Below are positions 25,852-35,349 of a DNA stretch of 64,000 nucleotides, piece after piece. Position numbers and translations under genes: made by a program. The stretch is from contig NZ_OZ246016.1 in the NCBI RefSeq assembly GCF_965230735.1, positions 2,170,001 through 2,234,000 on the forward strand, in the 5' to 3' direction. Numbering within the stretch: the first letter of the stretch is position 1; each line of letters starts with the position of its first letter. Under the pieces are notes generated by a model. The model saw only the letters and a list, made by a program, of their open reading frames with translations, had not been told where the DNA came from and did not search any database. This DNA comes from Motiliproteus sp965230735. GTDB taxonomy: Bacteria; Pseudomonadota; Gammaproteobacteria; Pseudomonadales; Balneatricaceae.

Positions 25852-27840
25852 TTACTCCTCCCCGCTGGCTTCAAGCCCGAGCAGTTCGGCGCCTTCGTCG
25901 ACCAGATCGCCGGCTGCGAAGTAGACTTCGCTGACGGTGCCGTCGAAGGGGGCGCTGATGGTTTGCTCCATCTTCATCGCCTCGATGACGATCAAACCTT
26001 CGCCGGCTTCAACCTGATCACCGGCCTGTTTCAGTACCGCAACCACGGTACCGGTCATCGGTGCTGCCAGTGAACCGGCCTGTTCACCTTCGGCATCGCC
26101 ATGGATTTCCACATGGCGCTGACATTCGAACTGACAGCCGTCGTGGAACAGGGTGATGTCGGCCTCTTTCTGGAATACCGAAACCGAGAAACGGTGACCG
26201 TTGAGGGTGGCGCTGAGCTGGTCGCCGCTCAGTTGGCCTTTGACCTGGAACTCGGAGTTATCCACCCGGATCAGGAAGTCCTGATCCCGTTCCAGCACGC
26301 TGACGGCATGGTTGTTGTCCCCATGCGTCAGCTCGTACGGTTGGGCGTACCGGCTGTTCAACCGCAGGCTGTTGAGGCGGTTGAACGGTGAGGTCGGATC
26401 ATCCTGATTGGCCGAGCTGGCCTTGCGGGCCAGGGTCAGGTAGCAGGCGGCCAGCGCGATATAGCGCTGCTCGTCGATCTCGTCGTTGCTGAACAGTTGA
26501 TCGTGGTGACGTTCGATAAAGCCGGTATCGACATCGAAGCGACGGAAGCTTTCGCTACCGGCCAGTTTCGACAGGAAGCCCAGGTTGGTCTTCAGACCGC
26601 AGATACGGTAGTCCTCCAGCGCCTGCTGCATCCGGGTCAGCGCCAGCTCGCGGCTTTCGTCCCAGACGATCAGCTTGGCAATCATCGGATCGTAATAATG
26701 GCTGACGGTATCGCCTTCGATGACGCCGGTATCGACCCGGACATATTTGCTTTCCACCGGGGTGCGTAGGTAATCCAGGGTGCCGGTGGCCGGAGTGAAG
26801 TCGGCATCCGGATCCTCGGCATAGACACGGACTTCCAATGAGTGGCCGTGCAGGCTGATATCGGACTGCGCCAGCGGCAACGGTTGACCGGCGGCGACGC
26901 GCAGTTGCCATTCGACCAGATCCTGACGGGTCACCAGTTCGGTGACCGGGTGTTCGACCTGCAGTCGGGTGTTCATCTCCATGAAGTAGTAGCTGCCGTC
27001 CTCGTCGTAGAGGAATTCGACCGTACCGGCGCCGACATAGTCGATCGCCTTGGCAGCCTGGACGGCGGACTCACCCATCGCCTTGCGGATCTCGTCGGAG
27101 ATGTTCGGTGCCGGCGCTTCTTCGATCACCTTCTGGTGTCGACGCTGGACCGAGCAGTCGCGATCGCCCAGATAAACACCATTGCCGTGACGGTCACAGA
27201 ATACCTGGAGCTCAACGTGGCGGGGCTTGGTCAGGTACTTTTCAACCAGTAGATCGCCGTTGTTGAAGCTGCTTTCACCTTCACGCTTGGCGGCATCGAA
27301 GGCCTCGTCGAACTCGGACTCCTGCCAGACCACCCGCATGCCTTTACCGCCGCCGCCGGCGACGGCTTTCAGCAGTACCGGGTAGCCGCAGCGGGCCGCT
27401 TCGGCCTTGATCAACTCGCGGCTCTGATCATCACCGTGATAACCGGGTACCAGTGGAACCCCGGCGTTTTCCATGATCGTCTTGGCGGCACTCTTGGACC
27501 CCATCGCTTCGATGGCGCCAACCGGCGGGCCGATAAATGCCAGACCATTCTCCGCCAGGGCTTTAGCGAACTCGGCGTTCTCGGACAGGAAACCGTAACC
27601 GGGGTGAACGGCTTGGGCCCCTGAGATTTTGGCGGCTTCGATGATCTTGTCGATCCGCAGGTAGCTGTCGCGGCTGGGTGCCGGGCCGAGCAGGAAGGCT
27701 TCGTCGGCCAGCGCCACGTGACGGGCATTGCGATCGGCCTCGGAGTAGACCGCGACACACTTTACGCCCATCTTATGGGCGGTTTCGATAATCCGGCAGG
27801 CGATCTCGCCACGGTTGGCAATCAAAATTTTGGTAAACAT
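25852..27840 (-). CDS. liuD: Methylcrotonyl-CoA carboxylase, biotin-containing alpha subunit
   Basis: Carries out the biotin carboxylation half-reaction of 3-methylcrotonyl-CoA carboxylase. 662 residues: a biotin carboxylase domain (about 1-450; ANRGEIACRII at the start, the ATP-grasp glycine loop AVAGGGGKGMRVV, MEMNTRLQVEHPVTE), a BT linker region, and a C-terminal biotinyl domain with the VIEAMKMEQT lysine site. It lies between a 46-codon frame (downstream of liuC) and liuE, 3 bp from liuE. GGAGCTCCCT precedes the ATG. Confidence 0.97.
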   Translation of the reverse strand: MFTKILIANRGEIACRIIETAHKMGVKCVAVYSEADRNARHVALADEAFLLGPAPSRDSYLRIDKIIEAAKISGAQAVHPGYGFLSENAEFAKALAENGLAFIGPPVGAIEAMGSKSAAKTIMENAGVPLVPGYHGDDQSRELIKAEAARCGYPVLLKAVAGGGGKGMRVVWQESEFDEAFDAAKREGESSFNNGDLLVEKYLTKPRHVELQVFCDRHGNGVYLGDRDCSVQRRHQKVIEEAPAPNISDEIRKAMGESAVQAAKAIDYVGAGTVEFLYDEDGSYYFMEMNTRLQVEHPVTELVTRQDLVEWQLRVAAGQPLPLAQSDISLHGHSLEVRVYAEDPDADFTPATGTLDYLRTPVESKYVRVDTGVIEGDTVSHYYDPMIAKLIVWDESRELALTRMQQALEDYRICGLKTNLGFLSKLAGSESFRRFDVDTGFIERHHDQLFSNDEIDEQRYIALAACYLTLARKASSANQDDPTSPFNRLNSLRLNSRYAQPYELTHGDNNHAVSVLERDQDFLIRVDNSEFQVKGQLSGDQLSATLNGHRFSVSVFQKEADITLFHDGCQFECQRHVEIHGDAEGEQAGSLAAPMTGTVVAVLKQAGDQVEAGEGLIVIEAMKMEQTISAPFDGTVSEVYFAAGDLVDEGAELLGLEASGEE

Positions 27841-27852
27841 AGGGAGCTCCGG

Positions 27853-27993
27853 TTACGCCTGTTCGCTGATTTGAAAATGATCGCCTGACTGAGCGTTGCT
27901 CAGGTTGCGATTTGACTTCACGCCTTCGGCGCTCGTCGCTGCGCCGCGCTGCGGCTGGTCACCACTATTTGCCATCAGAATATTGGTAAGCAT
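27853..27993 (-). CDS. Small open frame of 46 codons echoing the liuD start
   Basis: The 165 bp between liuC and liuD contains a complete small frame: MLTNILMANSGDQPQRG at its N-terminus, continuing through a Ser/Asn/Gln-rich stretch to HFQISEQA. Its first nine residues resemble the liuD N-terminus (MFTKILIAN), and the DNA matches over about 25 bases including the ATG. AAAGGGC lies at ribosome-binding distance. It may be a decayed partial duplication of the liuD 5' end, or a translated leader peptide that couples liuC to liuD. No function is claimed. Confidence 0.4.
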   Translation of the reverse strand: MLTNILMANSGDQPQRGAATSAEGVKSNRNLSNAQSGDHFQISEQA

Positions 27994-28005
27994 ATCGAAG
28001 CCCTT

Positions 28006-28797
28006 TCAATCCTGAATCCAGTTCGGTTTGCGCTTGTTGAGGAAAGAGTTCAGTCCTTCCTGACCCTCTTCGCTGACACGAATATCGGCGATTCGCCGGG
28101 CGGTATCTTCGATCACGTCACTGCTGATCGGTTTCTGGCTGACGGCGAAGATCAACGCCTTGGCGGCGCCAATCCCCTGCGGGCTGTTGCCCAAGAGTTT
28201 GGCAACCAGCTCCTCTTTGGCGCCGTCGAGGTCGGCGTTGTCGGCAACCAGCTCGTGCACCAGGCCCCATTGTTGGGCCTGGGCGCTGCTGAAGGCCTCG
28301 GCGGTCAGCATGTAGCGGCGTGATTGGCGCTCACCAATGGCCTGATTCACATAGGGGCTGATCACGGCCGGGATCAGGCCGATACGAACTTCGGACAGGC
28401 AGAATTTGCTGGCTTCGGTGGCGATAACGATATCGCAACAGGCGGCCAGTCCGACGGCACCACCGAAGGCGGCACCCTGGACCAGGGCGATGGTGGGCTT
28501 GGGCAGGAAGTTCAGCAGTTCCATCAGTTTTGCCAGCCCACGGGCGTCTTCGAGGTTTTCCTGATGGCTGTTTTGGGCCATCCGGCGCATCCAGTTCAGG
28601 TCGGCGCCAGCGGAGAAGTTCTTGCCTTCAGAGCGCAAAACCAACACGCGCACGGCGTTATCGTTGGCAGCAAGCTCGAGCTTTTCGATCAACGCATTGA
28701 TGATCGCGTCGTCGAAGGCGTTATGGACGTCGGGACGGTTCAGCGTCAGGGTCGCAACCCCTCGGCTATCCACGTTATAGAGTACGGTTTCGCTCAT
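28006..28797 (-). CDS. liuC: Methylglutaconyl-CoA hydratase (enoyl-CoA hydratase family)
   Basis: Hydrates 3-methylglutaconyl-CoA to HMG-CoA. A 263-residue crotonase-fold protein. The oxyanion-hole segments are SEGKNFSAGADLNWM (residues about 55-70) and VQGAAFGGAVGLAACCDI (about 105-122), followed by the Glu-containing FCLSEVRIGLIPAVISP. Its place between the carboxylase beta and alpha genes gives the liuC assignment. It starts 14 bp after liuB. Confidence 0.94.
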   Translation of the reverse strand: MSETVLYNVDSRGVATLTLNRPDVHNAFDDAIINALIEKLELAANDNAVRVLVLRSEGKNFSAGADLNWMRRMAQNSHQENLEDARGLAKLMELLNFLPKPTIALVQGAAFGGAVGLAACCDIVIATEASKFCLSEVRIGLIPAVISPYVNQAIGERQSRRYMLTAEAFSSAQAQQWGLVHELVADNADLDGAKEELVAKLLGNSPQGIGAAKALIFAVSQKPISSDVIEDTARRIADIRVSEEGQEGLNSFLNKRKPNWIQD

Positions 28798-28811
28798 CTC
28801 TGATTCCTCCC

Positions 28812-30419
<1,608 letters not shown>

Positions 30420-30486
30420 AGCGGGGTTCCTGTTGCGTCTTATAGCTCTCGGTCGGACCGGTTATTATCAACATACGGCAGCGTAC

Positions 30487-30515
30487 AGTAAGTTAACGTA
30501 AACGTAAACTTATAA
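30487..30515. promoter_or_regulatory. LiuR-type operator upstream of liuB
   Basis: GTTAACGTAAACGTAAACTTA, an imperfect and partly iterated version of the palindrome found upstream of liuR. It lies in the 266 bp space between liuR and liuB, about 70 bp from the liuB start codon, on the promoter side. The rest of that space shows no gene. The match to the known TTTACGTTAACGTAAA-type LiuR motif supports control of liuBCDE. Confidence 0.65.
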
Positions 30516-30685
30516 ATTAGGCTAACCATTAACCGGTTTGTCGCCTGTGCTGAGTATAGTTGGGGATGCTGGCCGAGATGGGGTGGTAGCTTGGCCACGG
30601 CCAAGTTGTCAGTCGAGGGTTGAACCACGTCTTACGCTGTAAGGGGAAGGCTCCGGTGGTCGTTATCGGGTGGGTGGTAAGTGGA

Positions 30686-31096
30686 TCAGTCGAAATCGGG
30701 GTTTGAATCTGAGGCCTGATGGAGGTCATCCAGTGCTCGGCGGCAGCGTTCTTCGGTGGTTTCAAGTTCCATGCGGATCATGGCGATATCACGTATCTGC
30801 TGCTCGAGGGCCTGTTTTTTGGTCGCTATGATGCTGAGCATCCGGTTCAGTTGGATCTCTGAACTGTCGGGGCTGGTATCGTAAATGGTGATGATTTCGC
30901 GAATCTCGGCCAGTGAAAACCCGAGTCGCTTACCCCGCATGATCAATTTCAGACGAACGCGGTCCCCTTTGGAATAGATCCGGGTCTGGCCGCGTCGAGT
31001 CGGCGCTAAAAGGCCCTGGTCCTCGTAGAAGCGGATGCTGCGGGTGGTGATCTCAAAATCTCGGGAGAGATCGCTGATCGAATAGGTTTTGTCCAT
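30686..31096 (-). CDS. liuR: MerR-family regulator LiuR
   Basis: A 136-residue MerR regulator: an N-terminal winged helix (TYSISDLSRDFEITTRSIRF), then FYEDQGLLAPTRRGQTRIY, a dimerisation helix (about residues 75-118), and a short acidic C-terminus with no Cys metal site. Its position upstream of the leucine operon on the same strand and the palindromes on both sides identify it as LiuR, the known regulator of branched-chain amino acid catabolism in Gammaproteobacteria. Autoregulation is likely. Confidence 0.9.
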   Translation of the reverse strand: MDKTYSISDLSRDFEITTRSIRFYEDQGLLAPTRRGQTRIYSKGDRVRLKLIMRGKRLGFSLAEIREIITIYDTSPDSSEIQLNRMLSIIATKKQALEQQIRDIAMIRMELETTEERCRRALDDLHQASDSNPDFD

Positions 31097-31140
31097 AGCG
31101 TTGAATTCAGCCGGGTATGAAGCTATCCAACTCTATCGAT

Positions 31141-31160
31141 TGTTTACGTTAACGTAAACA
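31141..31160. promoter_or_regulatory. LiuR operator (perfect 20-bp palindrome)
   Basis: TGTTTACGTTAACGTAAACA reads identically on both strands. It lies 45 bp upstream of the liuR start codon and matches the known LiuR consensus, so it probably mediates autoregulation. Confidence 0.85.
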
Positions 31161-31180
31161 TAAAATTGATTGGACGGAAA

Positions 31181-32533
31181 CTAATCTTGATCCGCTTGCT
31201 GGCGGTAGCTATCAAAACCCCGCTCAAGCCCCTTCTGTAGCTGTTGGCGGTACTGTTCCAGTTCGCCGCGTTCAGAGAGCGTCTTGGCTGCCTCGCATTG
31301 GAGCAGACTGTCGAGGTTCCACCCCAGTCTTTTCAACAGCCAAAGCAATTCGTACTGCATCGCATCGGTCTCTTTGAGGCAGTCGTAATTATCCGGGTCG
31401 CTCGGGTCCATGTCGGCCATCAACCAGTCCTTGAGTTGGGAATCTGCGATTCCGGAGGTACTCAGCACCTGATTGATCGCCCCCATCATGGTGGCCAGTT
31501 TACTGCCTTCGTTGAAGTCCAGCTGGCTGATTTTCTCAACCAGCGGGGTCAGGGGGGTGAGTAGCTCGGACAGATGCTGGTTGACGTTTCTGACCCGCTC
31601 CAGGTTTACCGGTTGCAGGGAGGCCGCTTCGTCATCGCTGCGGGTACCTGCTCTGGAGAGTACCCGCATCAGCGCAGCATGGATCTCGGCGTTAAAGCTG
31701 CTGTGGTGAACTTTGACGTAAGGCAAGGCGTCGTGCACTGCCTTGTCGGAGTTGTTGAGCTCGTTACTGCACAGGTTGTAGAGCATATCCGCACTGGCAA
31801 CAATCTGGCCCAGCTTGTTGAGCTTGTCCGGGGATTTACGGCTGGGATAGCCGGTTTGATCCAGTCGCTCGTGGTGCTCAAGAATTCCCTGGCCGATCGA
31901 GGGGTGAAGACCCAAGCCCTCCACGCAGCGCTGCCCGATTACCACATGGCTCTGCAGCGCTCGCCAATCGTCATTTTCAAGCGGTGCTTGGGTTTGAAGT
32001 TTCGGCGCAAGATAGAGCATGCCTACATCGTGCAGGAGTCCGCACACGTACGCCTTGCGACAGGCCTCGGAGGACAGTTTCATCTCCCGAGCGATCAGGG
32101 TACAAGCCCAGCCGCAAAAAAGGCTGTGTTGAAACAGCGACGGTAGTTGCTGCTTCATGATGGTCAGCTTCTGCCGCAGGGGCAGCGGTAAGTCTTCGGT
32201 CAGACAGAAGTGTCGGAAGGGGTCTTCAAAACGGTTGTTCTGATGCAGTCGCTTAAGTTCAGGGTCCTGATCAAGCAAGGACTGCGTCTGCTGAAACAGC
32301 TCGAGATCGGTCAGGGTCTGTTCGAGTTCGATCTGTTGGTCAAGGTCCTTCTCCAACCGGTGCTGCTGCAGTTGGCGTTGTGCCTGAGGATTGATCCGGC
32401 TGCCCTTGGAAACCAGCAACACGCCAAACTGGTTATAGATATCTTCGCTGGCGATAACCTGTTGGGTTTCGTTAACTTCGGTCAGGTGCTGGAGAAACTG
32501 TGCGCTTGCTGCACCGGCCTTTACTTCGGTCAT
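31181..32533 (-). CDS. HD-GYP domain protein (probable c-di-GMP phosphodiesterase)
   Basis: A 450-residue soluble protein. A helical N-terminal region of about 120 residues precedes an HD-type domain: CGLLHDVGMLYLA holds the HD pair, QSHVVIGQRCV and EHHERLDQTGYP follow. The last has the HH and GYP signature of HD-GYP phosphodiesterases, with Gln where many have Gly (DQTGYP for DGTGYP). IVASADMLYNLC contains a further metal Asp. The C-terminal 170 residues are helical and unassigned. The gene lies downstream of an unrelated AraC gene and ends 84 bp from the liuR operator. Activity is inferred from motif retention. Confidence 0.85.
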   Translation of the reverse strand: MTEVKAGAASAQFLQHLTEVNETQQVIASEDIYNQFGVLLVSKGSRINPQAQRQLQQHRLEKDLDQQIELEQTLTDLELFQQTQSLLDQDPELKRLHQNNRFEDPFRHFCLTEDLPLPLRQKLTIMKQQLPSLFQHSLFCGWACTLIAREMKLSSEACRKAYVCGLLHDVGMLYLAPKLQTQAPLENDDWRALQSHVVIGQRCVEGLGLHPSIGQGILEHHERLDQTGYPSRKSPDKLNKLGQIVASADMLYNLCSNELNNSDKAVHDALPYVKVHHSSFNAEIHAALMRVLSRAGTRSDDEAASLQPVNLERVRNVNQHLSELLTPLTPLVEKISQLDFNEGSKLATMMGAINQVLSTSGIADSQLKDWLMADMDPSDPDNYDCLKETDAMQYELLWLLKRLGWNLDSLLQCEAAKTLSERGELEQYRQQLQKGLERGFDSYRQQADQD

Positions 32534-32750
32534 GGTCGGTCCCTTCGTCCCTGTTCTGCTCTCATCCTAGGAGGCGAATCGGGAAAGAGCAATAAGCCGG
32601 TCGGGGAATAGGGCTAATGGACTAGGAAACCTACGATACGTCCTTGGGGTTGCTGGTGTTCAGCTTCGTCGACAATCGGGGTTTGGTTTTGAAGCGAGGT
32701 CTCGGCGTGAGAAAAGCTGCATCCTCTGGGCAGTGCAGCTGGGACGGCAG

Positions 32751-33761
32751 TTAGAGTGCCTGCTCACGGAAATCGACCGGGGTCTTGCCGGTCCAGCGTT
32801 TGAAGGCGCGGGAGAAGTTGCTGATATGGGCAAATCCCAAGCGGTAGCTGATTTCACCGATGGGGACATGCTGCTGGCGGGCATATTGAATCGCCATCTC
32901 TTTGCGAATGTCGTCCAGCAGCTGCTTATAGCAGGTGCCGTGGTCCTTGAGTTTACGCTGCAGCGTACGGCAGCTGACCATGACTTCGGATGCGACCAGC
33001 TCCATGCTGGGTTCTCCGTGTGGCAGCATCTCCACCAGCTTGTTGGAGACCTGGTTGACGATATCCTGTCGGTCGAACCGGGCAATATATTCCTTGCACA
33101 GCTGTTCGTTTTGATGCGCCAGCTCCGGGTTGGCGGTCGGCAGCGGCATGTCCGCGAGCTCTCGTTCGATATAGAGGGCTGTGCGGTCGCTTTCCCACTC
33201 GATCGGACATTTGAAAAAGCGATTGAAACTTTCAATTCCCTGCTCCGGGCGACTGCGGGTCAGGCGGACGTGATGCAGTCTGAAGCGTCCCGGCATCAGG
33301 TGGCGAGCGGTTTGTACACAACAGGACAGAATCGCTTCGAAATGGGGAGAGGTGAGACGGGAAAGGTAGTTCGGGTACGCCATCACCTGCACACCCACCG
33401 TGTCCCGATCTTCCACGATCTCGCCATAGGTGCAGGTGGTCAGCACTTTGAAGTAACGGCACATGCGGGTTTGAGCTTCGCGAAGATCCCGTGAAGCCCA
33501 GTTGGCGAATCCGAGTGCATGCAACGACGTGGGGCGTACAAAGCGACCGACGGTCAGACCGAAAGCCTGATCCCGGGTGGTTCTGATGCCCAGATCCAGC
33601 AGGGTGATGGTCTTGTGGCTGGGAAAGCGGGCGTTGGGGTCTTTGATGGCATCGATATCGATACCAGCTTCGCGAAACAGGGGGGCAGGATCAACCTGAT
33701 AGGACTCGAGTGCACGCTGGATGGCCAGGGCCCAGCCGGAGATTGTGGTTGCCTCCTGCAT
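32751..33761 (-). CDS. AraC family transcriptional regulator
   Basis: A 336-residue protein. The N-terminal ~200 residues match the ligand-binding domain common in OruR/ArgR-like and hydrophobic-substrate AraC regulators (ALESYQVDPAPLFREAGID, then VGRFVRPTSLHALGFA). The C-terminal double helix-turn-helix is canonical, ending RLGFAHISNFSRAFKRWTGK and TPVDFRE. The start at MQEATTI was chosen; an upstream in-frame ATG adds 23 unconserved residues. It is transcribed in the same direction as the DUF1302-DUF1329 pair, behind a terminator, and is the nearest candidate regulator for that envelope cluster. Confidence 0.9.
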   Translation of the reverse strand: MQEATTISGWALAIQRALESYQVDPAPLFREAGIDIDAIKDPNARFPSHKTITLLDLGIRTTRDQAFGLTVGRFVRPTSLHALGFANWASRDLREAQTRMCRYFKVLTTCTYGEIVEDRDTVGVQVMAYPNYLSRLTSPHFEAILSCCVQTARHLMPGRFRLHHVRLTRSRPEQGIESFNRFFKCPIEWESDRTALYIERELADMPLPTANPELAHQNEQLCKEYIARFDRQDIVNQVSNKLVEMLPHGEPSMELVASEVMVSCRTLQRKLKDHGTCYKQLLDDIRKEMAIQYARQQHVPIGEISYRLGFAHISNFSRAFKRWTGKTPVDFREQAL

Positions 33762-33886
33762 CAAAGATCTCCTATTCGCGAATTGGTTGAACGGTAAGAT
33801 TCCAAACGCTGAAATCTGTGAAAGGCTCAACTTATAGCAACAATCTGTGCAGATTCTAGAACAGAAACGCTCAATTTTATTAACAA

Positions 33887-33916
33887 AAAAACCCGCCTGC
33901 TGAACAGGCGGGTTTT
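33887..33916. terminator. Rho-independent terminator after DUF1329 gene
   Basis: ACCCGCCTG / CAGGCGGGT stem with a CTGAA loop, A run and T run on opposite sides. On the minus strand it ends the DUF1302-DUF1329 unit before the AraC gene. Confidence 0.9.
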
Positions 33917-33963
33917 GATAAGGCCCTGCTTAAAAGTTGCCGCCAGCCTGAGCCGGTCAGCGG

Positions 33964-35319
33964 TTATCGCTTGGCGGCTCGGCGAAGCGCGGAAGGGGTG
34001 AAGTCGCGGTGCTTGGCTTTATGGTCAAAGTTCAAGCCCTTCTCTTCGTTGGTCAGGCCCAGTGCCAGGTAACGACCGGACTGCAGATCATGGATGATCT
34101 CGGCAGCATTCCAGGGCACTTTGGCCTCGGTGTACTGGATCTCATGGCCTTCAGAAACTCGCCACAGCTCACCGCGACCGTCGTAGTGGTCCGCCACAGC
34201 GATGCCCCAGGTATCCTCGTCGATGTAGAACACCCGCTTGCCGTAGATGTGACGCTCTCCTTCACTCAGGTTGGCTTCCACGACCCAGACGCGGTGTTTC
34301 TCGTAGCGGGTAAACTCCGGGTTGACATGACCGGCCATCAGAATGTCGTCGTACTTCAGGCTCTTATCAGCCAGTTTGAACGAGTTGTACGGGATCAGTA
34401 GCTCTTTCTTACCGACCAGCTTCCAGTCGTACTTATCGATGGCACCGTTGAACATATCGAAGTTGTCTGAGGTCCGCAGACCGTCAGAGGCTGTACCCGG
34501 GCCGTCGTAGGCGATCTGCGGGGCTCGTCGAACACGGCGCTGGCCAGCATTGTAGATCCAGGCAAGGCGCGGCTGCTTAATCTGGTCCAGGGTTTCATGC
34601 ACCAGAAGTACGGTACCGGTCAGACGGGCCGGGGCCTTGATCACCTGCTTGAAATAGAACAGTACATTGGCGTCTTTTTCCGGGTCGTAGCCGTCGGCGA
34701 TATGCCAGGGGAACACAAACTCATCGGCCAGTTTGACCGCGGTGTAGTCCCCGTTGCGTTGAACTGCCGCTTGCATCAGGTCTCGCTTCACCGAACCGCC
34801 GCGATAACGCAGCAGGTGGTTCCAAACAATCTCTTCGGCATTTTGCGGAATCGCAAAGGGAACCGACTCGTCATAGTCGAAAGCGACCTGTTCACGAATC
34901 ACCGCTTTGGTGGCGTTATTCTTGGCCTTTTCGTAGATCACCTCAGGGTAGGCGGCGGTACGACGAGTCTGATACACCGGCATCTGATAGGTGTCCGGAT
35001 AACGTTCAAACAGGGCAATCTGCCCGGGAGTCAACAGGTCCTTGTACTGTTCCTTGTTGGCATTGGTGATGACGTAGAGTGGTTTCTCATCGGCAAAGGG
35101 GTTATCGCCCTGGGTTACCGATTCCGTCATACCGCCATCCCAGGCCGGGATAGAACCGTCGGCGTTGCCGGCTTTTTCGGCGCCTATCGGGGTCAGATCT
35201 GCACCCAGCCGGGCAGCTTCTTCGGCGCTGACCGCCGCCATCGCGTTGCCGCCAGCCATGGCGAGTGTCGCTACTATGGCCGTGGCCAGTTTACGCATTT
35301 GAAATACTTGCTTGTTCAT
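33964..35319 (-). CDS. DUF1329 domain secreted protein
   Basis: A 451-residue protein with a signal peptide (LATAIVATLAMAGGNAMA). The mature part begins with the family's typical AAVSAEEAARLGADLTPIGAEKAGN segment (here as two motifs) and IPAWDGG, and continues with a large beta-rich domain (RVRRAPQIAYDGPGTASDGL, DMFNGAIDKYDWKLVGKKE, YDGRGELWRVSEGH). DUF1329 proteins are periplasmic proteins with a LolA/LolB-like fold suggested to bind lipid. GAGAGGAA precedes the ATG. It follows the DUF1302 gene by 30 bp in one operon, so the two products probably work together. Confidence 0.9.
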   Translation of the reverse strand: MNKQVFQMRKLATAIVATLAMAGGNAMAAVSAEEAARLGADLTPIGAEKAGNADGSIPAWDGGMTESVTQGDNPFADEKPLYVITNANKEQYKDLLTPGQIALFERYPDTYQMPVYQTRRTAAYPEVIYEKAKNNATKAVIREQVAFDYDESVPFAIPQNAEEIVWNHLLRYRGGSVKRDLMQAAVQRNGDYTAVKLADEFVFPWHIADGYDPEKDANVLFYFKQVIKAPARLTGTVLLVHETLDQIKQPRLAWIYNAGQRRVRRAPQIAYDGPGTASDGLRTSDNFDMFNGAIDKYDWKLVGKKELLIPYNSFKLADKSLKYDDILMAGHVNPEFTRYEKHRVWVVEANLSEGERHIYGKRVFYIDEDTWGIAVADHYDGRGELWRVSEGHEIQYTEAKVPWNAAEIIHDLQSGRYLALGLTNEEKGLNFDHKAKHRDFTPSALRRAAKR

Positions 35320-35349
35320 TCGTCAAATTCCTCTCAAGCTCATGACCAT

